Positions 1 to 7,753 are shown, counted from the stretch's first letter. The stretch: 64,000 nucleotides of DNA from UBA4416 sp964543545 (GCA_964543545.1 CAZIYT010000007.1:62001-126000), one strand, 5' to 3'. Made by a program: numbers and translations. Notes: generated from the letters alone by a model not told the origin.

Positions 1-14
1 AGCGCGTAGGGATC

Positions 15-230
15 GTTTTGCCTTGATTTTTTTGTTTCTTTTTTCATCAAGGAAAAAAGAAATAGAGAAAATGAAAAAATAGAAAGGATGCTTTTTGCCT
101 TGAGCCAACCCACATGCTGGCTCAAACATGCACTGCATGTTTACCCTGTTTCTTTTTTCATCAAGGAAAAAAGAATAAAGGAAGAATGAATTCGTTTTGC
201 CTTGAGCTTCCCGCATGCTGGCCTACTTCC
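15..230. repeat. Tandem-like intergenic repeat block
   Basis: This gene-free stretch holds two copies of a T-rich hairpin unit (about 35-64 and 148-177; both read GTTTCTTTTTTCATCAAGG followed by AAAAAAGAA). It also holds two copies of a TTTTGCCTTGAGC...CATGCTGGC unit (about 92-121 and 195-223). CCTTGAT at 21-27 pairs with ATCAAGG at 46-52. A perfect palindrome, AAACATGCA-C-TGCATGTTT, occupies 124-142. The units are offset by 103-113 nt, so the block looks like a duplicated composite element. I see no gene in it. Confidence 0.6.
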
Positions 231-270
231 GGAGCCCTTGGCTCCGCTCAGTCACCGGTATAGAAAAATA

Positions 271-849
271 TCACTTCCTCCTCACATACTCCAGCTCCCC
301 GCAATGAATCCTCAGGCGGCGCAGCAGCTCTTTGTTCTTTTCGGCAAGCTCGCCCTTCTCTGCCATCTCCGGTTTCTTAAAACTCCTGAGCTCCGCCTTC
401 ACGATCACCGTGTCGTGGAAATAGTAGCGGTTATCGTCATCCGTCTCCATGGGCCAGCCACTCAGGTCGGTCACTCCGCTGGTATCCGTATGCTCCTTGC
501 GGTAAGTCTCGAAGCGCTCGTAGTCCTCACCGGTCGAGAGCTTCCAGAAGGCCTGTACCTCCTGCACCATCAGCAGGCTGTCGTGGCGCAGGTAGTAGTG
601 GTAGCTGCGGTAGCCGTGCTCCGCGCCATAAACGGTGCGGATGAGCACCAGCTCCAGGCCAGCGTAATAGCCCGTTACGGCGCCGCCGGGTGCCGACATA
701 TAATCCAGGCTTTTCGCGCTCAGCTCCCGGTGTTGCAGTTGAGCGTCGACCTGTTTTGCGTAGCGGTCGGCGGCCTCAGGCTTGCCTTTCTTCTGGCTGT
801 ATGCCAGGAGGGAGAGCAGGAGGCAGCCGGAAAAGATCAGGTATTTCAT
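271..849 (-). CDS. Secreted protein of unknown function (192 aa)
   Basis: The protein begins with a hydrophobic signal peptide (MKYLIFSGCLLLSLLAYSQ, cleavage likely after Ser-Gln near residue 19). A mature domain of about 170 residues follows, rich in Tyr, Glu and Lys. I recognise no family. The start lies 3 nt after the stop of the upstream membrane-protein gene (853-1659), so the two are probably co-transcribed and may share a function at the envelope. The large plus-strand ORF across this region is antisense and has low-complexity composition, so I do not call it. Confidence 0.75.
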   Translation of the reverse strand: MKYLIFSGCLLLSLLAYSQKKGKPEAADRYAKQVDAQLQHRELSAKSLDYMSAPGGAVTGYYAGLELVLIRTVYGAEHGYRSYHYYLRHDSLLMVQEVQAFWKLSTGEDYERFETYRKEHTDTSGVTDLSGWPMETDDDNRYYFHDTVIVKAELRSFKKPEMAEKGELAEKNKELLRRLRIHCGELEYVRRK

Positions 850-852
850 GGC

Positions 853-1659
853 TTAAGAAGTTGGTGGCGTCTCGCTTGTATTTCCCGGCTCCGGCGCGTT
901 ATCGCTCACAATGCGGGTATAGCTCACGTTGATGTTGAGCACCTCCTTCATGGGGATGATAAAATACTGTCCCGGAATCTGGGAGGTAGTTCCCGTATCG
1001 GTGGAGTAGAAGAGGGCCTTGTCGGTAGGGGCCGGTGTTGCCGTGAGCTGTTCCTTCCGGAGGTCGCGGCGTGTGGCGGCCTTGAGCACCAGGTATTCCA
1101 GGTCGTTGGTTTTTGGTTTGAAAAAATATTCCACCAGCAGGCCCGAATAAATGGTGGTGGTTTCCTTCGTGTTCGAAAGCACGTCGATCATGATAAAGTC
1201 GTATTCGATGGCTTCCGATTCTGCCGGCGAGTAGCCTTCAAACAGGGAGTACCACTCTGTGTGGTCGAGGCCCAGCAGGCGCTTCACCCAGTTGGTGCGC
1301 CGGTCGATGATGCCGAGCAGCGTGCCCAGCGCATAGCCGAAGCCCAGCGAAAACAAGGCATAGCAAAGGAAGTGGATGAGCAGGCGATGGAACACCGCAT
1401 TGTTCAGCGGGAGGTCCTTATTGCCGATAATGAGGTTGTAGAGCACATCGTAGCGGATGGACGTAAAGTAGCCAACTACCAGCAAAAACAGCAGGTTGAA
1501 GAGAAGCGGCACCACGATAAAGAACCAGAACGAATCGCTCAGGCTTTGCCCCGCCATCAGGCCGCGCAGGTTTTCGTTGGCCCTGGTCACGCCCGGCTTG
1601 AAGGTAATAACGGAAGAGAGCAGTAAGATAATGATCAATGCCCCTAAAGCAATATTCAT
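853..1659 (-). CDS. Membrane protein of unknown function (268 aa)
   Basis: Three hydrophobic segments are visible: residues about 1-20, about 44-70 and about 92-118. A soluble C-terminal half follows, with a YDFIMIDVLSNTKET stretch and a beta-rich region ending in a Ser/Pro/Thr tail. I recognise no domain. It sits in a minus-strand cluster between a 60-residue gene (1693-1875) and a secreted protein (271-849), with a gap of 3 nt to the latter. A membrane-bound partner for the secreted protein is possible but is only inferred from context. Confidence 0.75.
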   Translation of the reverse strand: MNIALGALIIILLLSSVITFKPGVTRANENLRGLMAGQSLSDSFWFFIVVPLLFNLLFLLVVGYFTSIRYDVLYNLIIGNKDLPLNNAVFHRLLIHFLCYALFSLGFGYALGTLLGIIDRRTNWVKRLLGLDHTEWYSLFEGYSPAESEAIEYDFIMIDVLSNTKETTTIYSGLLVEYFFKPKTNDLEYLVLKAATRRDLRKEQLTATPAPTDKALFYSTDTGTTSQIPGQYFIIPMKEVLNINVSYTRIVSDNAPEPGNTSETPPTS

Positions 1660-1692
1660 AGCTTAACGGATAATACAGATTAAACCAAAAAC

Positions 1693-1875
1693 TTATTTTG
1701 TGGTAGAACGGGAAATGAAAACCTTGTACTTGGTATCTTCGTTGGGAGTTTCCACCGCGATGCTCTGGCCCGATGCAAAGGCATCGCTGTTGGATACGAT
1801 CGCATTCACCACGGCATTCAACAAGGTCGTGTCTTTCAGGATGCGGTGGCCTTCTTTGCTGATCTTAGGTTTCAT
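1693..1875 (-). CDS. Small hypothetical protein (60 aa)
   Basis: This small, Lys/Thr/Ser-rich, soluble-looking protein starts MKPKISKEGHRILKD. It has no signal peptide or membrane segment. It is the first gene of a three-gene minus-strand cluster and ends 33 nt before the next start. I do not recognise a family. Its normal composition and operon position favour a real gene over a chance ORF. Confidence 0.55.
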   Translation of the reverse strand: MKPKISKEGHRILKDTTLLNAVVNAIVSNSDAFASGQSIAVETPNEDTKYKVFISRSTTK

Positions 1876-2012
1876 GATAGCACAAATATAGCGAAAAAAT
1901 CACAGCTTCCGGCTACGATCCGTAGCAAAATAAAATGAAACCAACTATATTATGCAAATGGAGGACTGAGGAAATAATAGAACTAAACACAGGCACCTTA
2001 ATGGCTTTGTTT

Positions 2013-2102
2013 TGGGCGCCCTGGCGGGCCATCGGGGCTCGCTCTTTCCTTGCCCTGCGGGACAAGCAAAGGAGCTCAAACAAACCCCTCTGTCCCTGGC
2101 GC
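2013..2102 (-). repeat. Interspersed palindromic repeat, copy A1
   Basis: Read on the minus strand, this 90-nt element starts GCGCCAGGGA and ends in CCCGCCAGGGCGCCCAA. Its core is palindromic: GAGCTCCTTTGCTTGTCCC faces GGGCAAGGAAAGAGC. It is a clear inverted copy of the element at 7754-7844 and shares its ends with the element at 2152-2262. Short ORFs through it (peptide GLFELLCLSRRA on one strand) are by-products of the repeat. Confidence 0.8.
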
Positions 2103-2151
2103 ACGATTCTCTCTTTCATAGGACGCTAAACTCTTTGATGGAACGTAAAAT

Positions 2152-2262
2152 GCGCCAGGGATCGCAGCGGAAATCCTTTTGCCCATGTTGAATCTATCTG
2201 TTGTACAAGCGTAATCCACTATGGCAAAAGATTGGAGCATAGAGCCCGCCCGGGCGCCCAAA
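2152..2262 (+). repeat. Interspersed palindromic repeat, copy A3 with variant core
   Basis: The ends match copies A1 and A2: GCGCCAGGGAT at the left, GCCCGCCCGGGCGCCCAA at the right. The interior is unrelated to theirs and carries its own inverted repeat, CTTTTGCCCAT against ATGGCAAAAG. The whole 1876-2393 gap is occupied by A1, A3 and unremarkable AT-rich sequence. I see no gene there. Confidence 0.65.
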
Positions 2263-2393
2263 TTAGTTAATAAGACAGCTGTTCAATCATGGTTCGCTTT
2301 TCAAATTTCGATCATGAAAGAAAACGATGGCACATGAATCATTTAAAATGGATCACCGGACACCAAAGCATATGAATGTTGAGGGCTCACTAC

Positions 2394-3026
2394 TCACATC
2401 TCATCACCCGCAACCCCCAGGATCATCTCCTTCACCGTAAAATACTGCCGGATACGCAGGCTGCGCTCCCGGCGCCAGCCGCTGGAAATGTTGAGGCCAA
2501 ACTGCTCCGCCACCTCCTTATAGTCCTTGTTGTTCATAAAGGCGCTCACCAGCTCGTGGTCGCTTTTTTTCCAGGAGTCCACATAATCCTCGTAGATAAA
2601 AAAGAGGTTATTGAGGTCGAGGCTCTGCTTCTCATTGCTCGTGACCACCAGGAAGCGGCTGTCGGTTTTTTTGATCTGGCTGAGCCTGTTGCGCGCGTCG
2701 ATGAGGCCGAAGCCCAGGCGCTCATAAGCCAGGTGCTTGCTCTGCACGGTTTCGAGGGTATCGTGGTAGAGCACATGCTTCAGCTTGAAGTCGAGGCTGT
2801 TCTCGATGAGGCATTCCTCGATATCGAAGATCATGTTGAGGCTTCCCTCCAGGTTGTTGGTAATGCCCTGGAACTCACCCGGCACCACTATATCGAGGGG
2901 CGTAATGAGGTCTTTCCGGTGGATCTTATTGATAATGCCTGCCACATTCTTCAGGTCTTTCTGAAAATCGGGCTGAGCGGCCTGCTTCGGGTCGCGGATC
3001 TCCGACATGAGGATGTAATGGTTCAT
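2394..3026 (-). CDS. SatD-family-like protein (210 aa)
   Basis: The N-terminal MNHYILMSEIRDPKQ, the central VPGEFQGITNNL segment with GSLNMIFDIEE after it, and LKHVLYHDTLET followed by AYERLGFGLIDAR resemble what I recall of the SatD family (PF16264), a widespread family of unclear biochemistry often found near mobile or stress genes. The C-terminal third, including KEVAEQFGLNISSGWRRERS, looks like a helix-turn-helix of the sigma-70 region 4/terminase type and could bind DNA. The gene stands alone between repeat sequence and the rplM promoter region. The family call is from memory, not a search. Confidence 0.6.
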   Translation of the reverse strand: MNHYILMSEIRDPKQAAQPDFQKDLKNVAGIINKIHRKDLITPLDIVVPGEFQGITNNLEGSLNMIFDIEECLIENSLDFKLKHVLYHDTLETVQSKHLAYERLGFGLIDARNRLSQIKKTDSRFLVVTSNEKQSLDLNNLFFIYEDYVDSWKKSDHELVSAFMNNKDYKEVAEQFGLNISSGWRRERSLRIRQYFTVKEMILGVAGDEM

Positions 3027-3315
3027 AAGCTTAAGTGTACGTGTCCCGCAGATCGCGCAGATCCCGGAGATCTTTTAAATTCCGGAAGATTAGTTCGATC
3101 AGCAGGGTATCTATTATATAGTGTTTAGTATTACCTTATTTGGGGATGTCTTTCTATACACGTTGTCAACCGGCAATCCCTTATTCATATCCTTAAATTT
3201 GCGTTATCTGCGTTATCTGCGGGAAATAATTGACTATCTTTGAGTTACAATCCTGTTAGTTTTTGCGTTATTTGTGCAAAAGTAAAAAAAATAATGAGAA
3301 TTCTCCTCATTTATC
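3027..3315. other. Gene-free upstream region of rplM
   Basis: This interval contains short direct repeats of the GCGTTATCT type (about 3201-3222) and a CCCGCAGATCGCGCAGATCCC stretch near 3037. Both resemble the degenerate AACGCAGA-type repeats at 12.6-12.8 kb. A second possible -7 element, TATCTTTG, lies at 3235-3242. I see no coding potential. Confidence 0.45.
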
Positions 3316-3346
3316 TTGGTCAGTTCCAAAAGAGTCCATATATTTG
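3316..3346 (+). promoter_or_regulatory. Bacteroidota-type promoter for rplM operon
   Basis: TTG at 3316-3318 and TATATTTG at 3339-3346 match the Bacteroidota consensus (-33 TTG, -7 TAnnTTTG) with a 20-nt spacer. The GTG start of rplM follows 35 nt after the -7 element. No strong Shine-Dalgarno sequence is visible, as is usual in this phylum. Confidence 0.6.
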
Positions 3347-3381
3347 CCGCCCAAATCAGAAATAAACTAAATTATTAAGTC

Positions 3382-3840
3382 GTGGACGCATTAAGTTATA
3401 AAACAAAATTTGTCAACAAAGCCAACGCTGAGAAAGAGTGGTTATTGGTTGACGCCGAGAACGAAGTAGTAGGTCGTCTGGCCTCTAAATTAGCGTATAT
3501 GATACGCGGAAAGCACAAAACAAACTACACGCCGCATAGCGATTGCGGTGCTAACATCGTTGTGATCAACGCTGAGAAAGTTCGTTTCACAGGTGCTAAA
3601 ATGGATGATAAGGAATACGTACGCTACACAGGTCACCCTGGTGGACAGCGTTTTGCTACTCCAAAAGAAATGCTGGCTAAAAAACCGGAAGAAGTGATCA
3701 AGCATGCCGTACACGGGATGTTGCCAAAAGGCCGCTTAGGAAGGGAATTAAATACAAACCTGTTTGTATTTGCAGGCGCTGAGCATGATCATGCTGCACA
3801 GCAACCGAAAAAAGTAGATTTAACCACAATTATTGCATAA
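3382..3840 (+). CDS. rplM: 50S ribosomal protein L13
   Basis: The 152-residue product has the L13 core: WLLVDAENEVVGRLASKLA (about 20-38), the YTPHSDCGANIVVINAEKV segment and the GHPGGQRFATPKEML stretch. The start codon is GTG at 3382, giving an N-terminus MDALSYKTKF of normal length. L13 assembles early on 23S rRNA. It is followed by rpsI after 8 nt, the order found in most bacteria. A Bacteroidota promoter lies just upstream. Confidence 0.97.
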   Translation: MDALSYKTKFVNKANAEKEWLLVDAENEVVGRLASKLAYMIRGKHKTNYTPHSDCGANIVVINAEKVRFTGAKMDDKEYVRYTGHPGGQRFATPKEMLAKKPEEVIKHAVHGMLPKGRLGRELNTNLFVFAGAEHDHAAQQPKKVDLTTIIA

Positions 3841-3848
3841 GCTAGTAT

Positions 3849-4235
3849 ATGGAAGTCATTAACACATCAGGTCGTAGAAAATGCTCGGTAGCCCGCGCTT
3901 ACGTTACCAAAGGTACAGGTATCATTACCATCAACAAAAGAGATTACAAAGAGTATTTCAAAACTCCAACGTTACAATATTACGTCTTACAATCACTGAA
4001 TAACGCGAAAGCAGCCGGTGAGTACGATGTAAAAGTAAACGTGAACGGTGGCGGAACTACAGGACAGGCTCAGGCAGTACGTCTGGCAATCGCTAAAGCC
4101 CTGGTTGAGATCAACCCTGAGTTGAAAAAAGCATTACGTGCAGAAGGTTTGGTAACACGTGATCCACGCATGGTTGAACGTAAAAAATTCGGTCAGAAAA
4201 AAGCACGTGCCCGTTTCCAATTCAGCAAACGTTAA
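3849..4235 (+). CDS. rpsI: 30S ribosomal protein S9
   Basis: The 128-residue protein has the S9 signatures: GRRKCSVARAYVTKGTG at the N-terminus, VNVNGGGTTGQAQAVRLAIAKAL in the middle, and the basic tail KKARARFQFSKR that reaches the decoding centre and P-site tRNA. It lies 8 nt downstream of rplM and 23 nt upstream of rpsB, so all three are probably on one transcript. Confidence 0.97.
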   Translation: MEVINTSGRRKCSVARAYVTKGTGIITINKRDYKEYFKTPTLQYYVLQSLNNAKAAGEYDVKVNVNGGGTTGQAQAVRLAIAKALVEINPELKKALRAEGLVTRDPRMVERKKFGQKKARARFQFSKR

Positions 4236-4258
4236 TATTTATTTTAGATTATATACAC

Positions 4259-5095
4259 ATGTCAAATACATTCAACGAATTATTAGAATCAGGTGCTCAC
4301 TTTGGTCACTTAAAAAGAAAGTGGAACCCAGCAATGGCGCCTTATATTTATGCTGAAAAAAACGGCATTCATATCATCGACCTTAACAAAACCGTAGCCA
4401 AGATCGACGAAGCTGCAGCAGCGTTAAAACAAATCGCCCGTTCCGGCAAAAAAGTACTTTTCGTAGCTACTAAAAAGCAGGCGAAAGACATCGTAGCCGA
4501 GAAAGTAAAAGCGATCAATATGCCTTATGTGACTGAGCGTTGGCCAGGTGGTATGTTGACAAACTTTGCAACTATCCGTAAGGCGGTTCGCAAAATGTCG
4601 CAGATCGACAAAATGGCAACTGACGGAACTTTCGAGAATATCTCTAAAAAAGAGAAATTACAGATTTCCCGTGAGCGCGCTAAGTTAGAGATCAACTTAG
4701 GTTCTGTAGCTGACCTTACCCGCTTGCCTTCGGCTTTATTCATCGTGGATATTACCAAAGAGCACATCGCGGTAGCAGAAGCAAAACGTTTGGGGATCCC
4801 AACATTCGCCATCGTCGATACAAACTCTAACCCTAACTTCGTGGATTACGCGATCCCTGCAAATGATGACGCGTCTTCTTCTGTAGCTTATATCATCGAG
4901 TTAATGTGCAAAGCCATCAACGAAGGTTTAGGCGAGCGCAAAATGGATAAGGAAGCCGTAGCTGCTGACGAGAAAGAAGGAAAAAACTCTAAGGATGAAG
5001 CAGAAGAACTGGCAGAAGGCGTTAACGTGAAAGGCACTGAAGAAGAAGAAGGTGCACGCAAAACGGCCCGTAAAAGAACAACAGCGAAAAAATAA
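4259..5095 (+). CDS. rpsB: 30S ribosomal protein S2 with charged C-terminal extension
   Basis: The S2 core spans about residues 1-230: LLESGAHFGHLKRKWNPAM, VLFVATKKQAKDIV, ERWPGGMLTNFATIRK and AIVDTNSNPNFVDYAIPANDDA. The protein is 278 residues; beyond the core it has an acidic stretch followed by a basic tail (RKTARKRTTAKK). Such tails are common in Bacteroidota S2 proteins but vary in sequence. S2 binds late to the small subunit and interacts with S1. It is followed by a hairpin that may terminate or attenuate transcription before tsf. Confidence 0.97.
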   Translation: MSNTFNELLESGAHFGHLKRKWNPAMAPYIYAEKNGIHIIDLNKTVAKIDEAAAALKQIARSGKKVLFVATKKQAKDIVAEKVKAINMPYVTERWPGGMLTNFATIRKAVRKMSQIDKMATDGTFENISKKEKLQISRERAKLEINLGSVADLTRLPSALFIVDITKEHIAVAEAKRLGIPTFAIVDTNSNPNFVDYAIPANDDASSSVAYIIELMCKAINEGLGERKMDKEAVAADEKEGKNSKDEAEELAEGVNVKGTEEEEGARKTARKRTTAKK

Positions 5096-5113
5096 TTTTC
5101 ACTACTTGCAATT

Positions 5114-5150
5114 AACGGCCGTTCCTTCAACAGGGAAGGCCGTTTTTTTT
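5114..5150 (+). terminator. Terminator or attenuator between rpsB and tsf
   Basis: ACGGCC-G-TTCC pairs with GGAAGGCCGT across a short loop (one bulged G) and is followed directly by eight T residues. It sits 19 nt after the rpsB stop and 40 nt before tsf, so it could set the S2 to EF-Ts ratio. Confidence 0.75.
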
Positions 5151-5189
5151 AAATACATAAACCAAAAACAAAATATAAAATAAGATACA

Positions 5190-6014
5190 ATGGCAATTAC
5201 AGCACAAGACGTAAACAAATTACGCCAGCAAACCGGAGCCGGTATGATGGATTGTAAAAAAGCATTAGAAGAAAATAACGGCGACTTCGAAAAAGCAGTT
5301 GACTTTTTACGCAAAAAAGGCGCTAAAGTAGCAGCTAACCGTAGCGACAGGGACGCCAAAGAAGGAGTCGTTTTAGCAAGCGTTTCCGAAGACGGAAAAA
5401 CAGGATTTGTGATCAGCGTAAACTGTGAAACAGACTTCGTTGCTAAAAATGCTGATTTTATTGCATTTGCCGAGTCAGTAGCAAAAATCGCTATGGACAG
5501 GGGTGCTAAAACCATTGACGATATTAAAGCTTCTCCATACAACAGCGACATCACCGTAGGTGACAAATTCATGGAGCAGGTTGGTAAAATCGGTGAGAAA
5601 ATCGACATCGGTTACTACGAAGTGATCAACGCTGAGAAAGTAGTTGGTTACATTCACCCGGGCAACCGTGTATCTGTAGTCGTAGGTTTCAACCAGGTAG
5701 TTGATAACGAAGTAGGACGCAACGTAGCGATGCAGGCAGCTGCTATGGCTCCGGTAGCCTTAGACAAAGAAGGCGTAACTCCTGAGATGCTGGAAAGAGA
5801 GCTGGAAATTGCCCGCGAGCAAATCCGTGCTGAAGGCAAACCGGAAGATATGGTTGAGAAAATTGCACAAGGCAAGATTGCTAAATTCTATAAAGAATCT
5901 ACCTTATTGAACCAGGAGTATATTAAAGACTCTAAATTAAATGTAGCACAGTACTTACAGAGCGTTGACAAAGGCCTGACGGCTACTGCCTTCAAACGCT
6001 ATTCATTATCTTAA
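5190..6014 (+). CDS. tsf: Elongation factor Ts
   Basis: The 274-residue product is the GDP/GTP exchange factor for EF-Tu. The N-terminal UBA-like domain (KLRQQTGAGMMDCKKALEEN, about 10-30) and the conserved VNCETDFVAKN motif (about 77-87) that contacts EF-Tu are present. GYIHPGNRVSVVVGF and AMQAAAMAP match the core subdomains. It follows rpsB, its near-universal neighbour, and is closed by a strong terminator. Confidence 0.97.
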   Translation: MAITAQDVNKLRQQTGAGMMDCKKALEENNGDFEKAVDFLRKKGAKVAANRSDRDAKEGVVLASVSEDGKTGFVISVNCETDFVAKNADFIAFAESVAKIAMDRGAKTIDDIKASPYNSDITVGDKFMEQVGKIGEKIDIGYYEVINAEKVVGYIHPGNRVSVVVGFNQVVDNEVGRNVAMQAAAMAPVALDKEGVTPEMLERELEIAREQIRAEGKPEDMVEKIAQGKIAKFYKESTLLNQEYIKDSKLNVAQYLQSVDKGLTATAFKRYSLS

Positions 6015-6021
6015 TTTTTTA

Positions 6022-6051
6022 AAATCCCGATTTTTAATCGGGATTTTTTTT
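6022..6051 (+). terminator. Rho-independent terminator after tsf
   Basis: AATCCCGATT and AATCGGGATT form a stem with a short T-rich loop, followed by a run of eight T residues. It lies 8 nt after the tsf stop codon. Confidence 0.85.
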
Positions 6052-6100
6052 GATCAAAAAGACAATTGTACCGTAGAATTTTATTGCAATCAGTGATACC

Positions 6101-6520
6101 ATGAAACAAATCATCCTTATCCTGGCCCTGAGCCTATGTGCCCTTGCCCTCAGGGCGCAGACCATCAAAATGAAAGATAAATGGGGAGAAGCCGTTTATT
6201 ATCAGGAGGGCAATGTACTGAAAGTAAAAGACAAGTGGGGCGAAGCCCTCTACTATTTTGACGGTAAAACGGTGAAGCATAAGGATAAATGGGGTGATGC
6301 GCTCTACCTGGTGACAGAAACCGACGTCAAGGCGAAGGATAGGTGGGGAGAAGCCTTGTATTATTTCGACGGGAAGACCGTGAAGCATAAGGACAAATGG
6401 GGCGATGCCGCTTACTACCTGGATGGCAATACCCTGAAGGTAAAAGATAAATGGGGAGAGGCGGTTTACTATTTTGAAGGTATCCCTCAAAAATGGGTGA
6501 TCGCCTGTTTAATTAATTAG
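6101..6520 (+). CDS. Secreted six-repeat protein (KDKWGEA repeats)
   Basis: A signal peptide (MKQIILILALSLCALALRAQ, residues 1-20) is followed by six consecutive repeats of exactly 18 residues (21-128), consensus xxKxKDKWGEAxYYxDGx, then a short tail PQKWVIACLIN. Each unit carries K-D-K/R-W-G-E/D and an aromatic pair, which suggests a regular beta-repeat such as a propeller-like or solenoid fold. I recognise no named family. The gene sits between the tsf terminator and pyrH, an unusual insertion in a housekeeping cluster. Confidence 0.8.
   Translation: MKQIILILALSLCALALRAQTIKMKDKWGEAVYYQEGNVLKVKDKWGEALYYFDGKTVKHKDKWGDALYLVTETDVKAKDRWGEALYYFDGKTVKHKDKWGDAAYYLDGNTLKVKDKWGEAVYYFEGIPQKWVIACLIN
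6161..6484 (+). repeat. Six 54-nt coding repeats
   Basis: The DNA encodes six in-frame 18-codon units with core AAGGATAAATGGGG or a close variant. Units 2 and 4 and units 3 and 5 resemble each other most (ALYYFDGK; TVKHKDKWGD), which suggests duplication of a two-unit block. Confidence 0.8.
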
Positions 6521-6568
6521 AACGAATAATACCTTAAAAAACGATTCAGTACCAATAACAGACCATAC

Positions 6569-7276
6569 ATGAAATACAAACGTATACTTTTAAAATTATC
6601 AGGAGAGGCCCTTATGGGCAACAAAGGCTTTGGGATCGACCAGGAGCGCTTAATGGAGTACGCCCGCGAGATCAAATCGGCTTATGACGCCGGTTGCCAG
6701 GTAGCCATTGTGATTGGCGGCGGAAATATCTTCCGTGGCATCCAGGCAGAGCAGGGCGGTATGGACCGCGTGCATGGCGATTATATGGGCATGCTGGCTA
6801 CCGTCATCAATTCCATGGCCATTCAGTCCGCTTTGGAGAACATCGGCGTGCAAACGCGCCTGCAAAGCGCTATTAAAATGGAGCAGATTTGCGAGCCATA
6901 CATTCGCCGCAAAGCCGTGCGCCACCTCGAAAAAGGACGCGTGGTGATTTTCGGTGCCGGCTCCGGCAACCCGTATTTCACGACCGATTCGGCAGCAGCT
7001 CTGAGGGCCATTGAGATCGAAGCCGACGTGATCCTCAAAGGTACACGCGTAGACGGCATTTATACGGCCGATCCGGAGAAAGATAAGACAGCGACCAAAT
7101 ACGACAGCCTTTCGTTTGACGAAGCATACGGCAAAGGTCTGGAAGTGATGGACCTCACGGCCTTCACGCTCTGCAAGGAAAATAACCTGCCGATCATTGT
7201 GTTCGACATGAACAAAAAAGGAAACCTGCAGAGCCTGCTCATGGGCGAAAAAGTAGGGACGTTGGTAGAGGCTTAA
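6569..7276 (+). CDS. pyrH: Uridylate kinase (UMP kinase)
   Basis: This 235-residue enzyme phosphorylates UMP to UDP with ATP in pyrimidine nucleotide synthesis. It belongs to the amino-acid kinase fold. LLKLSGEALMG at the N-terminus, VAIVIGGGNIFRG (about 47-59), GAGSGNPYFTTDSAAALRA (about 130-148) and LKGTRVDGIYTADPEKD are the conserved nucleotide-binding segments of hexameric bacterial PyrH. Its position near tsf is conserved in bacteria, although frr does not follow it here. Confidence 0.96.
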   Translation: MKYKRILLKLSGEALMGNKGFGIDQERLMEYAREIKSAYDAGCQVAIVIGGGNIFRGIQAEQGGMDRVHGDYMGMLATVINSMAIQSALENIGVQTRLQSAIKMEQICEPYIRRKAVRHLEKGRVVIFGAGSGNPYFTTDSAAALRAIEIEADVILKGTRVDGIYTADPEKDKTATKYDSLSFDEAYGKGLEVMDLTAFTLCKENNLPIIVFDMNKKGNLQSLLMGEKVGTLVEA

Positions 7277-7353
7277 ACGTAAACGGTAAAGGTGGCTTCG
7301 GGAGTCTCAGCCACAGGTTCTGTTCAGCCACCGGTTTAGCCACTTAGTATCCA

Positions 7354-7385
7354 TTCGTTGACTGAGCGTAGTCGAAGGCAACGAA
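7354..7385. repeat. Intergenic palindromic repeat B, copy 1
   Basis: TTCGTTG and CAACGAA flank the core ACTGAGCGTAGTCGAAGG. The same core recurs at 12656-12686 with different arms (CCGGTG/CAACCGG). Inverted, degenerate versions lie near 7672-7690 and 7722-7740. Confidence 0.65.
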
Positions 7386-7400
7386 AGACAAAACACGACA

Positions 7401-7433
7401 AAAAATGCCGGAATACATTCCGGCATTTTTTTT
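7401..7433 (+). terminator. Rho-independent terminator
   Basis: AAAAATGCCGGAA pairs with TTCCGGCATTTTT across a 4-nt loop and ends in a T run. It lies 124 nt after pyrH and just before the small lipoprotein gene. Confidence 0.85.
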
Positions 7434-7465
7434 GTAACTTTAAGAGTACCTAACGTTATAACATT

Positions 7466-7600
7466 ATGAAAGCGGCCAGATACCTTTCTTTAGCCATCAT
7501 TGCTTTGCTGATCGCAGGATTTATTTGCTCCTGCAAGACACACCGCGATTGCCGTGGCAAAAAGAAACGCGCTAAAACAGAAATGGGAGGCTGGCTGTAA
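7466..7600 (+). CDS. Small putative lipoprotein (44 aa)
   Basis: Reading from ATG at 7466 gives a 44-residue product. It has a hydrophobic N-terminus (YLSLAIIALLIAGFICSC), a lipobox-like FICSC ending at Cys23, and a basic tail containing DCRGKKKRAKTEMGGWL. It is bounded by terminators on both sides (7401-7433 and 7629-7657), which supports an independent short transcript. I do not know its function. It is too short for most automatic callers. Confidence 0.7.
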   Translation: MKAARYLSLAIIALLIAGFICSCKTHRDCRGKKKRAKTEMGGWL

Positions 7601-7628
7601 GATTCATATATAGAGTGGTTAAAGGATG

Positions 7629-7657
7629 ATCCGCTGCCGGGAGGCAGCGGATTTTTT
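7629..7657 (+). terminator. Rho-independent terminator
   Basis: ATCCGCTGCC and GGCAGCGGAT form a nearly perfect stem followed by seven T residues, 28 nt after the small lipoprotein stop codon. Confidence 0.85.
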
Positions 7658-7753
7658 TATGGAGGTTCCGGGGCTTCGACTGCGTTCAGCCGCCGGCCTC
7701 TGCCTGGCTGGCTTAAGCGGAGACTGCGCTCAGCCGAAGTCTCCGGAGGTGCC

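Noticed and set aside
202..1626. Plus-strand 474-codon open frame
   Set aside because: It is antisense to two credible minus-strand genes and has no domain, signal or plausible start context.
1913..2129. Short ORFs on both strands with peptide GLFELLCLSRRA
   Set aside because: They are by-products of palindromic repeat A1; a similar peptide arises from copy A2 at 7.7-7.8 kb.
2376..3128. 250-codon plus-strand ORF
   Set aside because: It is antisense to the SatD-like gene and rich in His/Leu/Val from reversed codons.
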